Below, piece after piece: positions 45,445 to 54,115 of a DNA stretch of 64,000 nucleotides. The notes under the pieces were generated by a model. That model saw only the letters and a list, made by a program, of their open reading frames with translations, made no database searches and was not told the origin of the DNA. This DNA is from Puniceicoccaceae bacterium (GTDB taxonomy: Bacteria > Verrucomicrobiota > Verrucomicrobiia > Opitutales > Coraliomargaritaceae), in the NCBI GenBank assembly GCA_002729725.1, contig PBYS01000079.1, positions 52,200 to 116,199 on the forward strand, written 5' to 3'. Position numbers and translations under genes: made by a program. Position 1 is the stretch's first letter. Each line of letters starts with the position of its first letter.

Positions 45445-46374
45445 ATGAGTCTACGAAATCCTGAACGCGGCCTCTTCTCTGTCAAAGGCCTCATTTTCAC
45501 CCTCGGTTTGATCGCCTCCTTCATTTTTGTCGGCACTCTCTACGGTCTCATCATACGCCCCGGCGCCAATAAGGCTGATCTGGCTAACAGCTACGGCGTC
45601 GATGTCGGCAGCTCTTTTTCCAGCCTATTCGTAATACTCAAAGACTATGAGCAGCAAATTTGTATCTCCCTCTTTCTCTGGGGGCTGATGATCCTGATCT
45701 ATAAATTCATACTGCTTAACTACGAGGCCAAGACACTCGGCCGCTTCGCTCCCAAGAGCGAGGGGCTGGATACGGAGCCCGAAGTCGATCTACTGGCTGG
45801 CGCGCGCAGCATTACACGCGAGCGCGCTGGCGCACTCTCTGCCGAGATTGATAACAAGAGCCAACAGCAGGACTTGCATAATAAGATCCTCCCCTACGTT
45901 ATGGCGCGTGGACTCGAACGCTATCACATGACAGGCAGCGTGCCCGAAGCCACCGAAACTATCATGGGGCGACTCGAAGTGGCCTCCGAGCAACAAGAAA
46001 GCGAGCTCTCCATGCTCCGCTACCTCGTCTGGGCGATCCCTTCCATCGGTTTCATAGGCACCGTGCGCGGGATCGGCGTCGCCCTGCAGCGCGCTGACGA
46101 AGCGCTACAAGGCGACATTTCCGGCGTCACCAGTGCGCTGGGCGTAGCCTTCAACTCCACTCTGGTGGCCCTCTTTATCAGCATCGTACTAATGCTGCTC
46201 ATACATCTGCTACAAGGCGGCCAGGAAGGCCTGATTCTGCGTCTACAAACCTTCTGCCGCGAGCAACTCATCGATAAACTCTACGACCGCGAGGAAACCG
46301 CTATCCGTGAGCAGCAGACCGAAGATAAAGGGCAGAAGTCCGCCAGCCAAGACGAAGCAAGGAGCGAAGGTTAA
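45445..46374 (+). CDS. MotA/TolQ/ExbB-family proton channel subunit
   Basis: 309 residues. TM1 GLIFTLGLIASFIFVGTLYG and TM2 ISLFLWGLMILIYKFILL come early. The ExbB/TolQ core is residues ~190-260: LVWAIPSIGFIGTVRGIGVALQRA, then GVTSALGVAFNSTLVALFISIVLMLLIHLL, which includes the conserved Thr/Gly pattern of TolQ TM2-TM3. The C-terminal tail is highly charged (about 285-309). It is longer than ExbB (~240) because of a ~60-residue cytoplasmic insert between TM2 and the core. Two vWA genes follow on the same strand, making it the channel part of a likely three-gene unit. No TonB or TolB is nearby. Confidence 0.86.
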   Translation: MSLRNPERGLFSVKGLIFTLGLIASFIFVGTLYGLIIRPGANKADLANSYGVDVGSSFSSLFVILKDYEQQICISLFLWGLMILIYKFILLNYEAKTLGRFAPKSEGLDTEPEVDLLAGARSITRERAGALSAEIDNKSQQQDLHNKILPYVMARGLERYHMTGSVPEATETIMGRLEVASEQQESELSMLRYLVWAIPSIGFIGTVRGIGVALQRADEALQGDISGVTSALGVAFNSTLVALFISIVLMLLIHLLQGGQEGLILRLQTFCREQLIDKLYDREETAIREQQTEDKGQKSASQDEARSEG

Positions 46375-46418
46375 ACCTCAGCCCACCGCCCAAGCACTTA
46401 AACTAGAGATTATTTCCC

Positions 46419-47432
46419 GTGAAACGTCGCCGCGAAACACAGAGCTCCGCGCTCTCTTTTATGGACTGCATATGCTGCGGTTTCGGGGCCGTGCTCTTGC
46501 TCTTCATTCTCACGGCAAAGGCGCAAATCACCGATAGCCAAGAACAGGCCACTCAATCGCAAGCGGCCGCCGAAACACTGCAGGCCGCCATTCGCGAAAC
46601 TGAAGCGAAGCAAAAGGCACTGGAAAAAGAGATCGAGGCTCTGGATCCGCAACCAGACAGCAACGCGACCAGCGTCGCTCAACTGGCCGCCGAACAAGAA
46701 CGCCTCGCTAAAGCGATTGAAGCACAGGCCGAAGCCCTCGCAGCACTGGAATCCGAAGCCGAACCCAGCGAAGAGCCCGCGGCACTCGATCGCCCCTCTG
46801 CCGACAACAGCTACCTCTCAGGCCTACGCTTACGCGCCCCGCGTGCGGTCATTCTACTCGAAAGCTCCGGCAGCATGCTGGCAGAAGATGCCAACAGCGC
46901 CGTGCAAATCATCCAACAAGGCAGCGGCAGCAACGCCCCCAAATGGCTCCGCAGTAAAGCCGCCGTGCGCGCCGTGCTAGCAGCCATCCCCAAAGGCACC
47001 CAAGTGGCGATTTTTGCCATGGCTGAAAATACTCAAGCACTCTCCGGTAGCCCACAAAATCCTTATATCGATCCCTACGATAACAACGCCCTGCTCTCCT
47101 GCTTAGATCGCCTCGACAAACTCCAAGCCAGCGGGGGCGCCGACCTCGCCAAAGCCCTGCAAACCGTCAACCAACTCCAGCAACGCGCCAGCAGTTTACT
47201 ACTGATCGGCGACGGACTGCCCAGCGCTCCGGCGCCCAGCAACGGAGCCCTCAGCGAAGCCGACCGGGTGCAACTCTTCAACCGCGCCATGGCTCAGCAA
47301 TTTACCTATCCCTTCAACACCATCCTCTTCCCCTTCGAAGGCGATCCCTCCGCGGCGGGCCTCTTCTGGAAACTCAGCAGCCGCACCGGAGGCATCACCC
47401 TCATCCCAGACAACGACTGGCCCACACTCTGA
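46419..47432 (+). CDS. ExbD-like TM helix fused to coiled coil and a degenerate vWA domain
   Basis: 337 residues, start GTG 46419, 44 nt after the ExbB-like gene. The first 40 residues (SFMDCICCGFGAVLLLFIL) make one TM helix with an Asp at its entry, positioned like the proton-carrying Asp of ExbD/TolR. Then comes a coiled-coil/Glu-Gln-rich segment (ETEAKQKALEKEIEALDP) and a von Willebrand A-like domain from about 145. The MIDAS first motif reads ILLESSGSM: Glu replaces Asp, so metal binding may be weak or lost. Later vWA parts (SSLLLIGDGLP, GGADLAKALQT) remain. It is followed by a second, better-preserved copy. Confidence 0.75.
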   Translation: MKRRRETQSSALSFMDCICCGFGAVLLLFILTAKAQITDSQEQATQSQAAAETLQAAIRETEAKQKALEKEIEALDPQPDSNATSVAQLAAEQERLAKAIEAQAEALAALESEAEPSEEPAALDRPSADNSYLSGLRLRAPRAVILLESSGSMLAEDANSAVQIIQQGSGSNAPKWLRSKAAVRAVLAAIPKGTQVAIFAMAENTQALSGSPQNPYIDPYDNNALLSCLDRLDKLQASGGADLAKALQTVNQLQQRASSLLLIGDGLPSAPAPSNGALSEADRVQLFNRAMAQQFTYPFNTILFPFEGDPSAAGLFWKLSSRTGGITLIPDNDWPTL

Positions 47433-47434
47433 AT

Positions 47435-47530
47435 GAACGTCGAACGTCGAACATCGAACTTCCAATATCGAATAAGCATCCACTCATTCAACATTCAGCG
47501 TTGGACGTTGAATGTTCGACGTTCAATCGA
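47435..47530. repeat. Dispersed GAACGTCGAACGT repeat, imperfect inverted pair
   Basis: The spacer between the two vWA genes carries GAACGTCGAACGT (47435 on) and, inverted, a related stretch ending ATGTTCGACGTTC (47513-47524). A closely related ~40-bp copy lies at 61822-61860. Low GC, no ORF, so a non-coding MITE-like or REP-like element. The second vWA gene starts 15 nt after it. Confidence 0.6.
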
Positions 47531-47544
47531 CTCTCTGCAGCCCC

Positions 47545-48537
47545 ATGATTAAAAGACGCCCCATTGAGGTTTTCAGCCTCTCATTTCTCGACTGCCTCTG
47601 CTGTGGCTTCGGGGCGATCCTGCTATTGTTCATCCTCTCGATCGGCTCAGGACCGCACGACGTCGAAAGTGAAATCGACGTGCCCACCCTCAAGTCCATG
47701 CAAGCACAGCTCGCCATGCTGGAAGCCGATGTCGCTGAAAAGGCCGCCTTGCTGGAAGCCGCCATTCATAGCGAACAAACAAGCGCCGAGCGTGAACGCA
47801 TCCTTTCCCTCATTCAAGAACTGGAGTCTCAACTCGCCGACTTACAACAAGAGTATGACAGCCGCAAGGCCAACCTCAGCACTGCCGCGCAGGCCGCCTC
47901 CGAGGCCAATCGCTTACTGCAAAGCTTTAAACACGAAGACCTCCCCCCCATTGGACTGCCAGCCGAAGCCACCCACGTCGCCTTCGTCATCGATACCTCC
48001 GGTAGTATGCGCAACCAAATGACCGCTCAATTGCACTACAGCGTGATTGACCAAATCCGAGAACTCTTGGACAGCCTGCCCGAGGTGCGCAGCATCCAGT
48101 TCCTCGATTCCAGCGGTAATTATATGATCGGCAACCGCACAGGCTTCTGGCTGCCCGACACCTCTGGCCTGCGACAACAAGCCTTGAAGCAAATCCTCAA
48201 TTATCGAGTCGCCAGCGTCAGCGATCCCGAACCCGGCCTACGCCGTGCCATACGCGACCTCAAGCCCAGCCTCAAAGCCGACGATTCCATGAGCATTTAT
48301 TTCATCGGCGACGACTTTCGAGGCTCGACCCAGAGCCTCCTCATCCAGCTCGACCGCCTCAACCCACGCAATCCCGCCACTGGCAAGCGCCCCGTATCCA
48401 TCAGCGCCATAGGATTCCCCACTCTCATCAACCCCTTCCGACTCGGCGCCGCACAAGGCAACGAACGCTACGCCAACATCATGCGCGAAATCGCCGAAGC
48501 CCACGACGGCGTGCTGATCTTGAAGCCGAGCCTTTAG
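47545..48537 (+). CDS. ExbD-like TM helix fused to coiled coil and an intact vWA domain
   Basis: 330 residues, ATG 47545. The N-terminal helix LSFLDCLCCGFGAILLLFIL is nearly identical to the previous gene, with Asp at its start. A coiled coil follows (LEADVAEKAALLEAAI... SLIQELESQLADLQQEYDSR). The vWA domain starts near residue 145 with a canonical MIDAS, FVIDTSGSMRNQ, and has later GIGDDFRG-like (YFIGDDFRGS) segments. With the ExbB-like and the first vWA gene it makes a set in which one proton channel could drive two vWA-tipped periplasmic arms. No published function is known to me. Confidence 0.78.
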   Translation: MIKRRPIEVFSLSFLDCLCCGFGAILLLFILSIGSGPHDVESEIDVPTLKSMQAQLAMLEADVAEKAALLEAAIHSEQTSAERERILSLIQELESQLADLQQEYDSRKANLSTAAQAASEANRLLQSFKHEDLPPIGLPAEATHVAFVIDTSGSMRNQMTAQLHYSVIDQIRELLDSLPEVRSIQFLDSSGNYMIGNRTGFWLPDTSGLRQQALKQILNYRVASVSDPEPGLRRAIRDLKPSLKADDSMSIYFIGDDFRGSTQSLLIQLDRLNPRNPATGKRPVSISAIGFPTLINPFRLGAAQGNERYANIMREIAEAHDGVLILKPSL

Positions 48538-48758
48538 GAATCCACTTCGGTCAAATCCCCCGCCACGTAGCGGTGCAAGACGCTCGATACCAGCGTTTGA
48601 TACGGCATACCGTAGCGATTCGCCTTTTTCTCAACATTCGGGTGATCTGAAAGTGCCAAGACATCACCTTGACTAATGTGATAAATAACATCCTGAAAAC
48701 TCACGCCACGTTCTCGACGAAGTAGAGAATCTTTTTCATCAGACCAATCGAACATCAT
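48534..48758 (-). pseudogene. Chimeric remnant of a BrnT-like toxin fused to its antitoxin's C-terminus
   Basis: A 74-residue frame. Residues 1-45 (FDWSDEKDSLLRRERGVSFQDVIYHI...LSDHPNVEKK) match the N-terminal half of BrnT-like (DUF497-type) toxins. Residues 47-70 (YGMPYQTLVSSVLHRYVAGDL) match the C-terminus of the CopG-like antitoxin normally encoded directly downstream. The toxin's second half and the antitoxin's first half are missing, as expected from an in-frame deletion across the pair. The frame remains open and the TAG stop is intact, so it could still be made, but it should have neither function. It overlaps the end of the second vWA gene by 4 nt. Confidence 0.55.
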
Positions 48759-48873
48759 TACATTTTCGCGAGCGTGTGCCTTTTGTCAACACAAGCATCT
48801 CAATTGCCCTTAAAATCTAAAAGATCCAAGGCCCACACTTTACAGCATCCCAATTTCGGCCGAATCTGTTTAG

Positions 48874-51387
48874 GTGGACGTCCTAGAAACAGCTTTGACC
48901 ATACCCGACCTGTGGCAACAACAGGCGGTCAACTTGCTGCGCGCGCAGCACGACGTCATTGTGGATGCCCCCACGGGTGCGGGCAAAACCTTCATTTTCG
49001 AACACTTAGTCGAACGCGCCTTTCCCGGCAAAGCGGTCTTCACCGTGCCCACCCGTGCACTGGCCAACGATAAATTCTGTGAGTGGCAAGCCAAGGGCTG
49101 GCGCGTCGGGATCGAGACTGGCGACGTCAGCTATCAAAGCGACGCTCCGATCGTCATCGCCACCCTGGAAACGCAAAAACGCGCCCTGATGACCGGGCGT
49201 GGTCCGCGCCTACTGGTAATCGACGAATACCAAATGGTGGGCGACCATGCCCGCGGCGTGAACTATGAGCTAGCACTCGCCATGGCCCCGCCTGACACCC
49301 AATTACTACTACTCAGCGGCAGCGTGGCCAATCCCCGAGACATCGAAGCCTGGCTGCAAGGCTGCGGCCGCACCGTCGCCACCGTGCGCCATCGTGAACG
49401 CCCGGTCCCATTGGACGAGATTCACCTCGACGCCCTGCCCGAGCAGTTGCCCAAGAACATCCATGGCCGCTGGCCACGCTATATCGCGCGCGCACTCGCG
49501 GCTGGCCTCGGCCCCATCTTGATCTTCGCTCCCCGTCGCAAGGCGGCCGAAAGCCTCGCCCGCAGCCTGGCCGCCGCCCTGCCCGAGCCCAACACCATCG
49601 TGCTCACACCCGAACAAAAGGCCCTCGCCGGCAACGAGCTGGCTCGCACTCTCAAGCAGCGTATCGCTTTTCACCACAGTGGCATGAGCTACGCACAACG
49701 CGCCGCGCTGGTCGAGCCACTCGCCAAGGCCAACCAGTTAAAAGTCATCGTCGCCACCACGGGGCTCGCCACCGGCATTAACTTTGCCATGCGCTCGGTG
49801 CTGGTGCTGGATCGCGAATACCGTGTCGCCGAAGCGCATCGACACCTGCGCCCCGATGAGCTACTACAAATGTTCGGCCGCGCCGGACGCCGCGGCCTCG
49901 ACGATCGCGGCAGCGTGCTGTTCACCGGTAATGCGCCGCGACTCAACGAAGCCAAAGCCCTACGCCTGCAACGCGAAGGCAACGTCGATTGGCCCTCCCT
50001 ACTCACAGTCATTCAAACCGCAGTCGAAGATGGCAAGCATCCCTTGCAAGCCACCCGCGAGTTAACCGCCCGCCTCTTCGCCCGCGAGCCCATCCAGCTG
50101 GGCTTGGACGACTTTCTACACCAGCGCAAAAGTACCCACCAAAGCGCCGCCAGCCCCCCCAGCGAGGAACAATCCTTATCTGGCGGAGTGATTACAGAAT
50201 TCAAAAACAGCGAAGGCATTTGGGAGCGCAAACGGGCCCCCATCCTGTTCAAACTCAAAGACAGCTGGTACCTCGATCGCGACAGCTGGCGCCCGGGACT
50301 CAGCAGCCCCAAAATCGTCGCCAGCCTGCGCATCGGTACCATTTGTAAATTCGGAACCGGCAAAGACCGCCGCTACGGCCTGGAAGTGCCCCTCGCCACC
50401 TTCCCCCAAACCCGCGACGACAACCGGCTCACCCTGAGTAAGTGGCTGCGTAAGGCACTGCGCGAACAAGAGCGCCACCAGGGCAAAACACCCAACATCC
50501 CAAAGCTCTGGACACTGGAAAAAATCGAGCGCCGCATCGTGCCCAATCTCGCCTCACTCACTCGCGGCGGACGTTCCGTGCAGCTCGGCGAGCGTAACGG
50601 CAGCCTCTTCGCACAACTCGATTACAGCGAAGGTGAAATCTACGCGCTCAAAGACCTCAGCGGCAAAGGCCTGCTCAACCCCATCGAACGCAAACGCGAA
50701 ATCACCGGCAGCCTCCCCAACAATCAACATGCTCCCCACTCCCCACCTTGTCACGGCGTAGCAAAGCGAAGACAGATCTCCACTCCCCACTCCGCGCAGC
50801 GGCCCCACTCCACCCCACGCAGCGTCGCCGAACAATGGCATGCACTCGGTCTCATCGACCATCGCGCCCACCCCACCCGACGCGGGATTATCTTTTCTTT
50901 CTTCAATCACGGCGAAGGCCTCGCGGTGGCCGCCGCCCTCGAAGCCAAGCACTACCCGATCGAAGAACTTGTTTACGATCTCGCCAATTTGCGGGCCGGG
51001 CACCGCTTCAACGCACTCGCCCTTGCCGGTCGCCCGCTGACCGCCTTCTGCCAAGAAGCCTACGGCTTGCGCAGCATCCCCGGCTACCTAAGGCGCGGCG
51101 TGCCCGAAGACTACGGCGAAGGCGCCAGCGAAATCCTGTATAACATCGAGCACAAAAGCAGCCATGCCGCCGCCTACATCGACGACGAGCTCAGCCAAGG
51201 CGACATCGAGCGCGCCCGCCTGGAATGGCGCAGCCTACGCTTGCACATCGCACACGCCCCCGACTACGAATGGGACCGCTGGCGCGCACTCAAAGCTAAA
51301 TGTATCGAATCTTTAGGTACCGAGCGTTTTAGCCTCCCCTTTGAAAATTTCCCAGCGTTGACACGACAACAACGCTCTAGAACCTAG
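48874..51387 (+). CDS. Ski2-like DEAD/DEAH-box SF2 helicase
   Basis: 837 residues from GTG 48874 (MDVLETALTIPDLWQQQA). Motifs: Q-like RAQHDVIVDAPTGAGKT (Walker A), Ib VPTRALANDKF, II LLVIDEYQM, III LLSGSVAN, V VATTGLATGINFAM and VI QMFGRAGRRGLDDRG, as in Ski2/Mtr4/HelY/LhrC-like enzymes. Walker B reads DEYQ, not DEVH. The C-terminal third, after ~400, is a family-specific domain. About residues 618-648 hold a foreign low-complexity insert (see the repeat entry) that keeps the frame. The gene is non-essential-looking and could remodel RNA or DNA. Start GTG has no Shine-Dalgarno, so an earlier start is possible. Confidence 0.8.
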   Translation: MDVLETALTIPDLWQQQAVNLLRAQHDVIVDAPTGAGKTFIFEHLVERAFPGKAVFTVPTRALANDKFCEWQAKGWRVGIETGDVSYQSDAPIVIATLETQKRALMTGRGPRLLVIDEYQMVGDHARGVNYELALAMAPPDTQLLLLSGSVANPRDIEAWLQGCGRTVATVRHRERPVPLDEIHLDALPEQLPKNIHGRWPRYIARALAAGLGPILIFAPRRKAAESLARSLAAALPEPNTIVLTPEQKALAGNELARTLKQRIAFHHSGMSYAQRAALVEPLAKANQLKVIVATTGLATGINFAMRSVLVLDREYRVAEAHRHLRPDELLQMFGRAGRRGLDDRGSVLFTGNAPRLNEAKALRLQREGNVDWPSLLTVIQTAVEDGKHPLQATRELTARLFAREPIQLGLDDFLHQRKSTHQSAASPPSEEQSLSGGVITEFKNSEGIWERKRAPILFKLKDSWYLDRDSWRPGLSSPKIVASLRIGTICKFGTGKDRRYGLEVPLATFPQTRDDNRLTLSKWLRKALREQERHQGKTPNIPKLWTLEKIERRIVPNLASLTRGGRSVQLGERNGSLFAQLDYSEGEIYALKDLSGKGLLNPIERKREITGSLPNNQHAPHSPPCHGVAKRRQISTPHSAQRPHSTPRSVAEQWHALGLIDHRAHPTRRGIIFSFFNHGEGLAVAAALEAKHYPIEELVYDLANLRAGHRFNALALAGRPLTAFCQEAYGLRSIPGYLRRGVPEDYGEGASEILYNIEHKSSHAAAYIDDELSQGDIERARLEWRSLRLHIAHAPDYEWDRWRALKAKCIESLGTERFSLPFENFPALTRQQRSRT
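50730..50816. repeat. Intergenic-type repeat inserted in frame in the helicase gene
   Basis: CTCCCCACTCCCCAC (50732-50746), CACGGCGTAGCAAAGCGAAG (50753-50772) and CTCCACTCCCCACTCC (50778-50793) followed by GCGCAGCGGCCCC make up an 87-bp block. A similar CCCCACTC...GCGCCAGCGGCCCC stretch lies upstream of xylB (57645-57675). It encodes Pro/His/Ser-rich sequence in the helicase and looks like a non-coding repeat captured by a gene. Confidence 0.55.
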
Positions 51388-51476
51388 CCGCCCCATAGAT
51401 CTAAGCTACCGAATTGTCGGCTGGATTAGGACTTTTGCACTTCCAATCAACTCGGCAGGTCGGCATATTATGTAGC

Positions 51477-52445
51477 ATGCAAATGGAAACCATACAATGG
51501 GGCATTCTAGGATGTGGTAACGTAACCGAAGTGAAAAGCGGCCCCGCCTTACAGAAAGTGCCTGGCAGCTCGGTTGTTGCAGTCATGCGTCGAGATGGCC
51601 CCAAGGCTGCGGACTATGCGCAGCGCCATGGCATTGCTCGCTGGTATGACTCCGCGGAGGCCTTGATACATGATCCGGAAGTCAATGCAGTTTACATTGC
51701 CACTCCCCCAGGCTCTCATTGCGAATTGGCCCTTCAAGTTGCCGCAGCGGGTAAGCCATGTTATGTCGAAAAGCCAATGGCGCGTAATGCCACTGAGTGC
51801 CAAAAAATGATCGATGCTTTTACCGCAGCCGACCGGCCGCTCTTCGTCGCCTATTACCGCCGTGGCTTACCGCATTTTAATAAAGTAAAATCACTGATCG
51901 ATAACCATCAATTTGGAGCCTTGCGCAGTCTACACTATCGCTACGCTTGCGGCCAGCAGCGAACGGGCACCCCCGACTCATGGCGCTTTCAACCCGAGCT
52001 TTCAGGCGGCGGACTTTTTTGGGACTTAGGCAGTCACGCCCTGGACCTGTTTGACTGGTGGTTGGGCCCACTAAAGTCCGTTCGTGGACACATGCTGCAT
52101 GGCTCAAAAGGCTCCCCGGTGGAAGAACTGGTTGCCATGACAGCGACCACGGATGCCGGCGTTTCCGTATCAGGCGATTGGAATTTTATTAGTTCACAAT
52201 ACCGAGATCAAATAGAACTCCAATTCGAGCAAGCGCAGATCACGTGTTCGGTCTTTGGCTCAACGGAGCTTCGCATTGTAAGCGAAGACGGTGAAGAAGA
52301 AATTTTGGACTATCCGCACAGCGAAAACATTCAGTTCGGATTAATCTCCAATGTCGTGGAATGCTTACAAACAGGTTCAAGCGCATGGAGCACTGCGGAC
52401 TCTGCCACACGAACCAATGCAGTCATCGATAAAATTGCGAAGTAA
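51477..52445 (+). CDS. Gfo/Idh/MocA-family oxidoreductase
   Basis: 322 residues. The NAD(P)-binding Rossmann fold starts IQWGILGCGNVTEVKSGPAL; CYVEKPMARNATECQKM is the conserved EKP motif with its Lys. The C-terminal alpha/beta domain has GGGLFWDLGSHALDLFDWWLG (H of the GG-x-D-x3-H motif). These enzymes act on sugars, inositols or dehydro-sugars, and are numerous in Verrucomicrobia that degrade sulfated polysaccharides. Substrate cannot be fixed. Start is ATG 51477; a longer upstream reading is not homologous. No neighbours of the same pathway. Confidence 0.87.
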   Translation: MQMETIQWGILGCGNVTEVKSGPALQKVPGSSVVAVMRRDGPKAADYAQRHGIARWYDSAEALIHDPEVNAVYIATPPGSHCELALQVAAAGKPCYVEKPMARNATECQKMIDAFTAADRPLFVAYYRRGLPHFNKVKSLIDNHQFGALRSLHYRYACGQQRTGTPDSWRFQPELSGGGLFWDLGSHALDLFDWWLGPLKSVRGHMLHGSKGSPVEELVAMTATTDAGVSVSGDWNFISSQYRDQIELQFEQAQITCSVFGSTELRIVSEDGEEEILDYPHSENIQFGLISNVVECLQTGSSAWSTADSATRTNAVIDKIAK

Positions 52446-52569
52446 TAAACTCTCTGCGCGTTCGCCCACTAAAATCGACACAAGCGTGATTGGACCTGCC
52501 CCTGGCGCCACTCAGAGAATGGCACCAAGGACTGTCAGTCACTTCTAAAAATCAAATCCTTAAACTCGC

Positions 52570-53451
52570 CTAAAAAACGACTTTGTTCAAAGGATACTCG
52601 ATGATCCCCTCAGCGCCATGCGCTTTGAGTGCAGGAATAATTTCACGCACAGTCTTCTCATCGAGGATAGTATCAATCGCGACCCAAGACTCATCAGTCA
52701 GGCGGTTGACAGTCGGATTGCGCAGCGCGGGCAGATCAGCCAGCACACTTTCGAGCTTCGCTCTTTCAATATTCAACTTGAGCCCGACCTTGCTGTTGGC
52801 TTCAAGCGCTGCCTGGAGCAGCATTGCGATGTTTTCGATCTTCTTGCGCTTTTCAGGATTCTCCCAAGACGCCTTATTAGCGATCAAAACCGTATTAGTG
52901 TAAAGAAGTGTATCGACGATGCGCAGCTTGTTGGCACGAATCGAGTTACCTGTTTCAGTTAGATCCACAATCGCATCAACCAAATCCGGCACTTTAACTT
53001 CGGTCGCCCCCCAAGAGAACTCAACTTCGGCATTCACTCCGTTGTCCTTCAAATATTCGCGTGTAATGTTCACCACTTCAGTCGCGATACGCTTGCCCTC
53101 GAGATCCTTGACAGTCTGCACAGGCGAAGCTTCTGGCACAGCGATGATCCATTTGGAGCGCTTGTTTGATGCGCGACTATAAACGAGGCTGCACACTTCG
53201 ACCACGTCAGAGTCATTCTCACGTACCCAGTCTTGTCCAGTCAGACCACAGTCGAAATATCCATGCTCCACATAACGGCTCACTTCTTGGGCGCGCACGA
53301 AGCGGCCATCCAACTCCTCGTCGTCAATCGACGGACGGTAAGAGCGGGAACTCACTGAGATATTGAAGCCCGCTTTACCAAAAAGTTTGATAGTTGAGTC
53401 TTGTAGGCTGCCTTTCGGCAGACCGAGCATGAGTAATGGCGTATTTTCCAT
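52570..53451 (-). CDS. hisG: ATP phosphoribosyltransferase
   Basis: 293-residue enzyme that starts histidine synthesis by joining ATP and PRPP. The catalytic region has [22 protein letters not shown] and SYRPSI, with [31 protein letters not shown]. The PRPP loop equivalent is [20 protein letters not shown]. The C-terminal ACT-like regulatory domain (long form) is present: [50 protein letters not shown] region, so histidine feedback is expected. Start set at ATG 53451 ([10 protein letters not shown]). An in-frame extension upstream looks like a signal peptide by chance and is rejected. No other his gene is adjacent. Confidence 0.93.
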   Translation of the reverse strand: MENTPLLMLGLPKGSLQDSTIKLFGKAGFNISVSSRSYRPSIDDEELDGRFVRAQEVSRYVEHGYFDCGLTGQDWVRENDSDVVEVCSLVYSRASNKRSKWIIAVPEASPVQTVKDLEGKRIATEVVNITREYLKDNGVNAEVEFSWGATEVKVPDLVDAIVDLTETGNSIRANKLRIVDTLLYTNTVLIANKASWENPEKRKKIENIAMLLQAALEANSKVGLKLNIERAKLESVLADLPALRNPTVNRLTDESWVAIDTILDEKTVREIIPALKAHGAEGIIEYPLNKVVF

Positions 53452-53601
53452 AGCCGCAAAAGCTGAAGCAGCAGGAATCAGGCACAAGATTAAATTTTGT
53501 AAAAGCGCATGTCTTTTACGCTTGGACATTATAAATAAGTAATTGTAAAAGGCCTATAAGTGCTTAGTTTCTGCATTTAGAAGACACTTTCCACACAAAT
53601 C

Positions 53602-54111
53602 ATGGGCAAACCAACACCACTCGAAGCCGGAAAAAAGGCACCGAACTTCCAATTCACGGAAGACGGTCAACAATACACACTCGAAGGTCTACAGCAACCC
53701 TGCCTGCTCTATTTCTACCCGAAAGACGATACTCCAGGCTGCACTAAAGAGGCCTGTGCCATACGTGACGCCTGGGCCGAATTCGCAGAAGCCGGCCTCA
53801 AGGTTGTTGGCGTCAGTAAAGACGACGAGCGCTCACACGGTAAATTTCAGGAAAAATACCAACTCCCCTTTCCCCTCATTCCCGACACGGAACTAGAGCT
53901 GGCCCAAGCCTACGGCGTCTATGGAGAGAAAAAATTCATGGGGCGCACCTACGATGGCATCCATCGCATGTCTTTCCTCATTCACACAGACGGAACCATT
54001 GCAAAAGCATATCACAAAGTAAAACCAGAAGCCCACGCGAGCGAAGTCCTTGCGGACTTGGCTGACCTGACAGACCTCCCCCAAAAAACCGACACACAGG
54101 CAAACTCATAA
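53602..54111 (+). CDS. bcp: Peroxiredoxin of the BCP/PrxQ type
   Basis: 169-residue thiol peroxidase. Peroxidatic Cys47 is in YPKDDTPGCTKEAC, with resolving Cys52 four residues later, the Q-type pattern. The VVGVSKDDERSHGKF segment and the closing FLIHTDGTIAKAYHKVKP complete the thioredoxin fold. It removes H2O2 and organic peroxides with thioredoxin. It is followed after only 4 nt by an OmpR-type regulator gene and may be cotranscribed. Confidence 0.93.
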   Translation: MGKPTPLEAGKKAPNFQFTEDGQQYTLEGLQQPCLLYFYPKDDTPGCTKEACAIRDAWAEFAEAGLKVVGVSKDDERSHGKFQEKYQLPFPLIPDTELELAQAYGVYGEKKFMGRTYDGIHRMSFLIHTDGTIAKAYHKVKPEAHASEVLADLADLTDLPQKTDTQANS

Positions 54112-54115
54112 TCAG

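Noticed and set aside
48541..48873. Complete BrnT/BrnA pair
   Set aside because: Only one short chimeric frame exists; the toxin's second half and antitoxin's first half are missing.
53452..53529. Signal peptide at the start of HisG
   Set aside because: HisG is cytoplasmic and the family starts at ATG 53451; the hydrophobic run upstream is chance reading.
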